The position numbers and the translations under genes were made by a program. From an uncultured Muribaculaceae bacterium (GTDB taxonomy: Bacteria; Bacteroidota; Bacteroidia; Bacteroidales; Muribaculaceae): a stretch of DNA of 64,000 nucleotides. This document shows positions 63,235 through 64,000 of this stretch, piece after piece (position 1 is the stretch's first letter; each line of letters opens with the position of its first letter). The stretch is from NCBI GenBank assembly GCA_910576775.1, contig CAJTJV010000004.1, positions 1 to 64,000 on the forward strand. Reading direction: 5' to 3'. The notes under the pieces were generated by a model that saw nothing but the letters and a program-made list of their open reading frames with translations, had not been told where the DNA came from and searched no databases.

Positions 63235-64000
63235 TCAGCTTATTCTGCTCCAATCTGTGGCTCGTCCAAGAATATCACGTAAGGCAAGAGCAAAATTCCT
63301 ATTGGCAGGGGATGATAATTCCGGGTCGGTATCAATAAGCATTTCGGCGGCGGAGCGTGCCTGACCTATAATAATACCATCGCGGGCAAGGTCGGCAATT
63401 CTAAGATCGAAAGGTAGACCGCTTTGCGCGGTACCTTCAATGTCACCGGGTCCTCGCATCTGCATGTCGGCCTCTGCTATAACGAAACCATCGGAGGTTG
63501 AAGTCATAATCTCAAGACGTCGCCGTGTATCTGCTGAAATTGCATGCTTTGTCATAAGAACGCAGAAACTTTTATCGGCTCCTCGGCCTACACGTCCGCG
63601 CAATTGATGTAATTGGGAGAGACCGAAACGCTCGGCATTCTCTATCACCATTGTTGTTGCGGATGGAACATTAACACCAACCTCAATAACCGTGGTTGCA
63701 ACAAGGATATGCGCTTGACCGGATGCGAAAAGTTCCATCTGCGCATCTTTTTCGGCAGGTTTCATGCGGCCATGGACAAATGCGACCTTATATGGTGCAT
63801 ATGTTTCGCTGACAGCCTCGAAACCTTCGGTGACACTACGGAGATCAAGTTTCTCATTTTCCTCAACAAGAGGATATACGAAATACACTTGATGGCCTGC
63901 TGAAAGCTGAGACATGACTGCACTGCGGACACGGTCGCGTTGATTATCATATCGGAGAACTGTCGTCACAGGAATGCGTCCCGGCGGTAACTCATCGATG
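63235..64000 (-). CDS. recG: ATP-dependent DNA helicase RecG, C-terminal part (5' end outside window)
   Basis: The frame runs in from the right edge and ends at 63235; about 254 residues are visible. It begins with IDELPPGRIPVTT, the RecG linker after helicase motif III. Then come FVYPLVEENEKLD, FVHGRMKPAEKD (motif IV region), VATTVIEVGVNVPSATTMVIENAERFGL (motif V, seen in two adjoining parts) and QLRGRVGRG (motif VI). The RecG wedge-linked end with MQMRGPGDIEGTAQSG completes it. RecG remodels stalled forks and Holliday junctions. The GTG at 63969 is internal, not a start. Confidence 0.95.
   Translation of the reverse strand, partial: IDELPPGRIPVTTVLRYDNQRDRVRSAVMSQLSAGHQVYFVYPLVEENEKLDLRSVTEGFEAVSETYAPYKVAFVHGRMKPAEKDAQMELFASGQAHILVATTVIEVGVNVPSATTMVIENAERFGLSQLHQLRGRVGRGADKSFCVLMTKHAISADTRRRLEIMTSTSDGFVIAEADMQMRGPGDIEGTAQSGLPFDLRIADLARDGIIIGQARSAAEMLIDTDPELSSPANRNFALALRDILGRATDWSRIS

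Noticed and set aside
1..64000. Mobile elements, CRISPR arrays, tRNA or rRNA genes
   Set aside because: I saw no transposase, integrase, regularly spaced repeat, or tRNA/rRNA-like sequence in the intergenic regions; a covariance-model scan would be needed to exclude small RNAs.

Overview
The window reads as chromosomal DNA from a member of the Bacteroidales, probably a gut Muribaculaceae-like lineage. The order is well supported; the family is only an inference. The evidence is the set of family types (CreD, long NusB, class II ribonucleotide reductase, GT3 glycogen synthase, a Tannerella-type MurNAc salvage cluster), the scarcity of Shine-Dalgarno sequences, and repeated Bacteroidetes-type promoters (TTG or TTTG, 19-20 nt, TAnnTTTG). 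No tRNA, rRNA, CRISPR array, insertion sequence, integrase or phage gene was recognised. The two outermost genes, a PstS-like binding protein on the left and recG on the right, run off the window.

Layout. 1-13400 is mostly plus strand: PstS-like protein, TPR protein, rarA, creD, prfA, pyrF, a GT3 glycogen synthase with glgP, an OmpA-type lipoprotein, engB and a 53-codon hypothetical. 13473-22320 is minus strand: fabG, lptD, rfbD, prfC and a class II ribonucleotide reductase. 22644-30989 is plus strand: sppA-lpxK, purine nucleoside phosphorylase, thiL, nusB, yajC-cdaR-like-coaE. 30974-33517 is minus strand: a THUMP-like methyltransferase and pgk. 33630-49816 is one minus-strand block of eleven tightly spaced genes. 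49952-56596 is minus strand: response regulator, histidine kinase, PiT phosphate transporter, prfB (with its programmed frameshift) and a diacylglycerol-kinase-like gene. 56759-59324 is trkH-trkA on plus. 59325 to the end is minus: recG, nfnA-nfnB, znuA-like and znuC-like genes.

The centrepiece is the eleven-gene block. In transcription order it encodes an exported amidase, a GT2 glycosyltransferase, a DUF4922 nucleotidyltransferase-like protein, a SpoIID/LytB protein, an AmpG/MurT-like transporter, a NamZ-type exo-muramidase, a D-lactate-dehydrogenase-like FAD/Fe-S enzyme, a NagX-like membrane acetyltransferase, a MurK-type sugar kinase, the MurQ etherase and an SGNH lipoprotein. Together these suggest a peptidoglycan amino-sugar salvage route: trim peptides, release MurNAc, import it, phosphorylate it, split off D-lactate and burn the lactate. 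The lactate link, the DUF4922/GT2 pair, the large loop inserted in the transporter and a 12-bp palindrome upstream are the points most worth following.

Other themes are ion supply (phosphate sensing and uptake, Trk potassium uptake, an incomplete zinc-type ABC system), outer-membrane biogenesis (lptD, lpxK, rfbD, fabG) and translation termination (prfA, prfB and prfC all within 47 kb).
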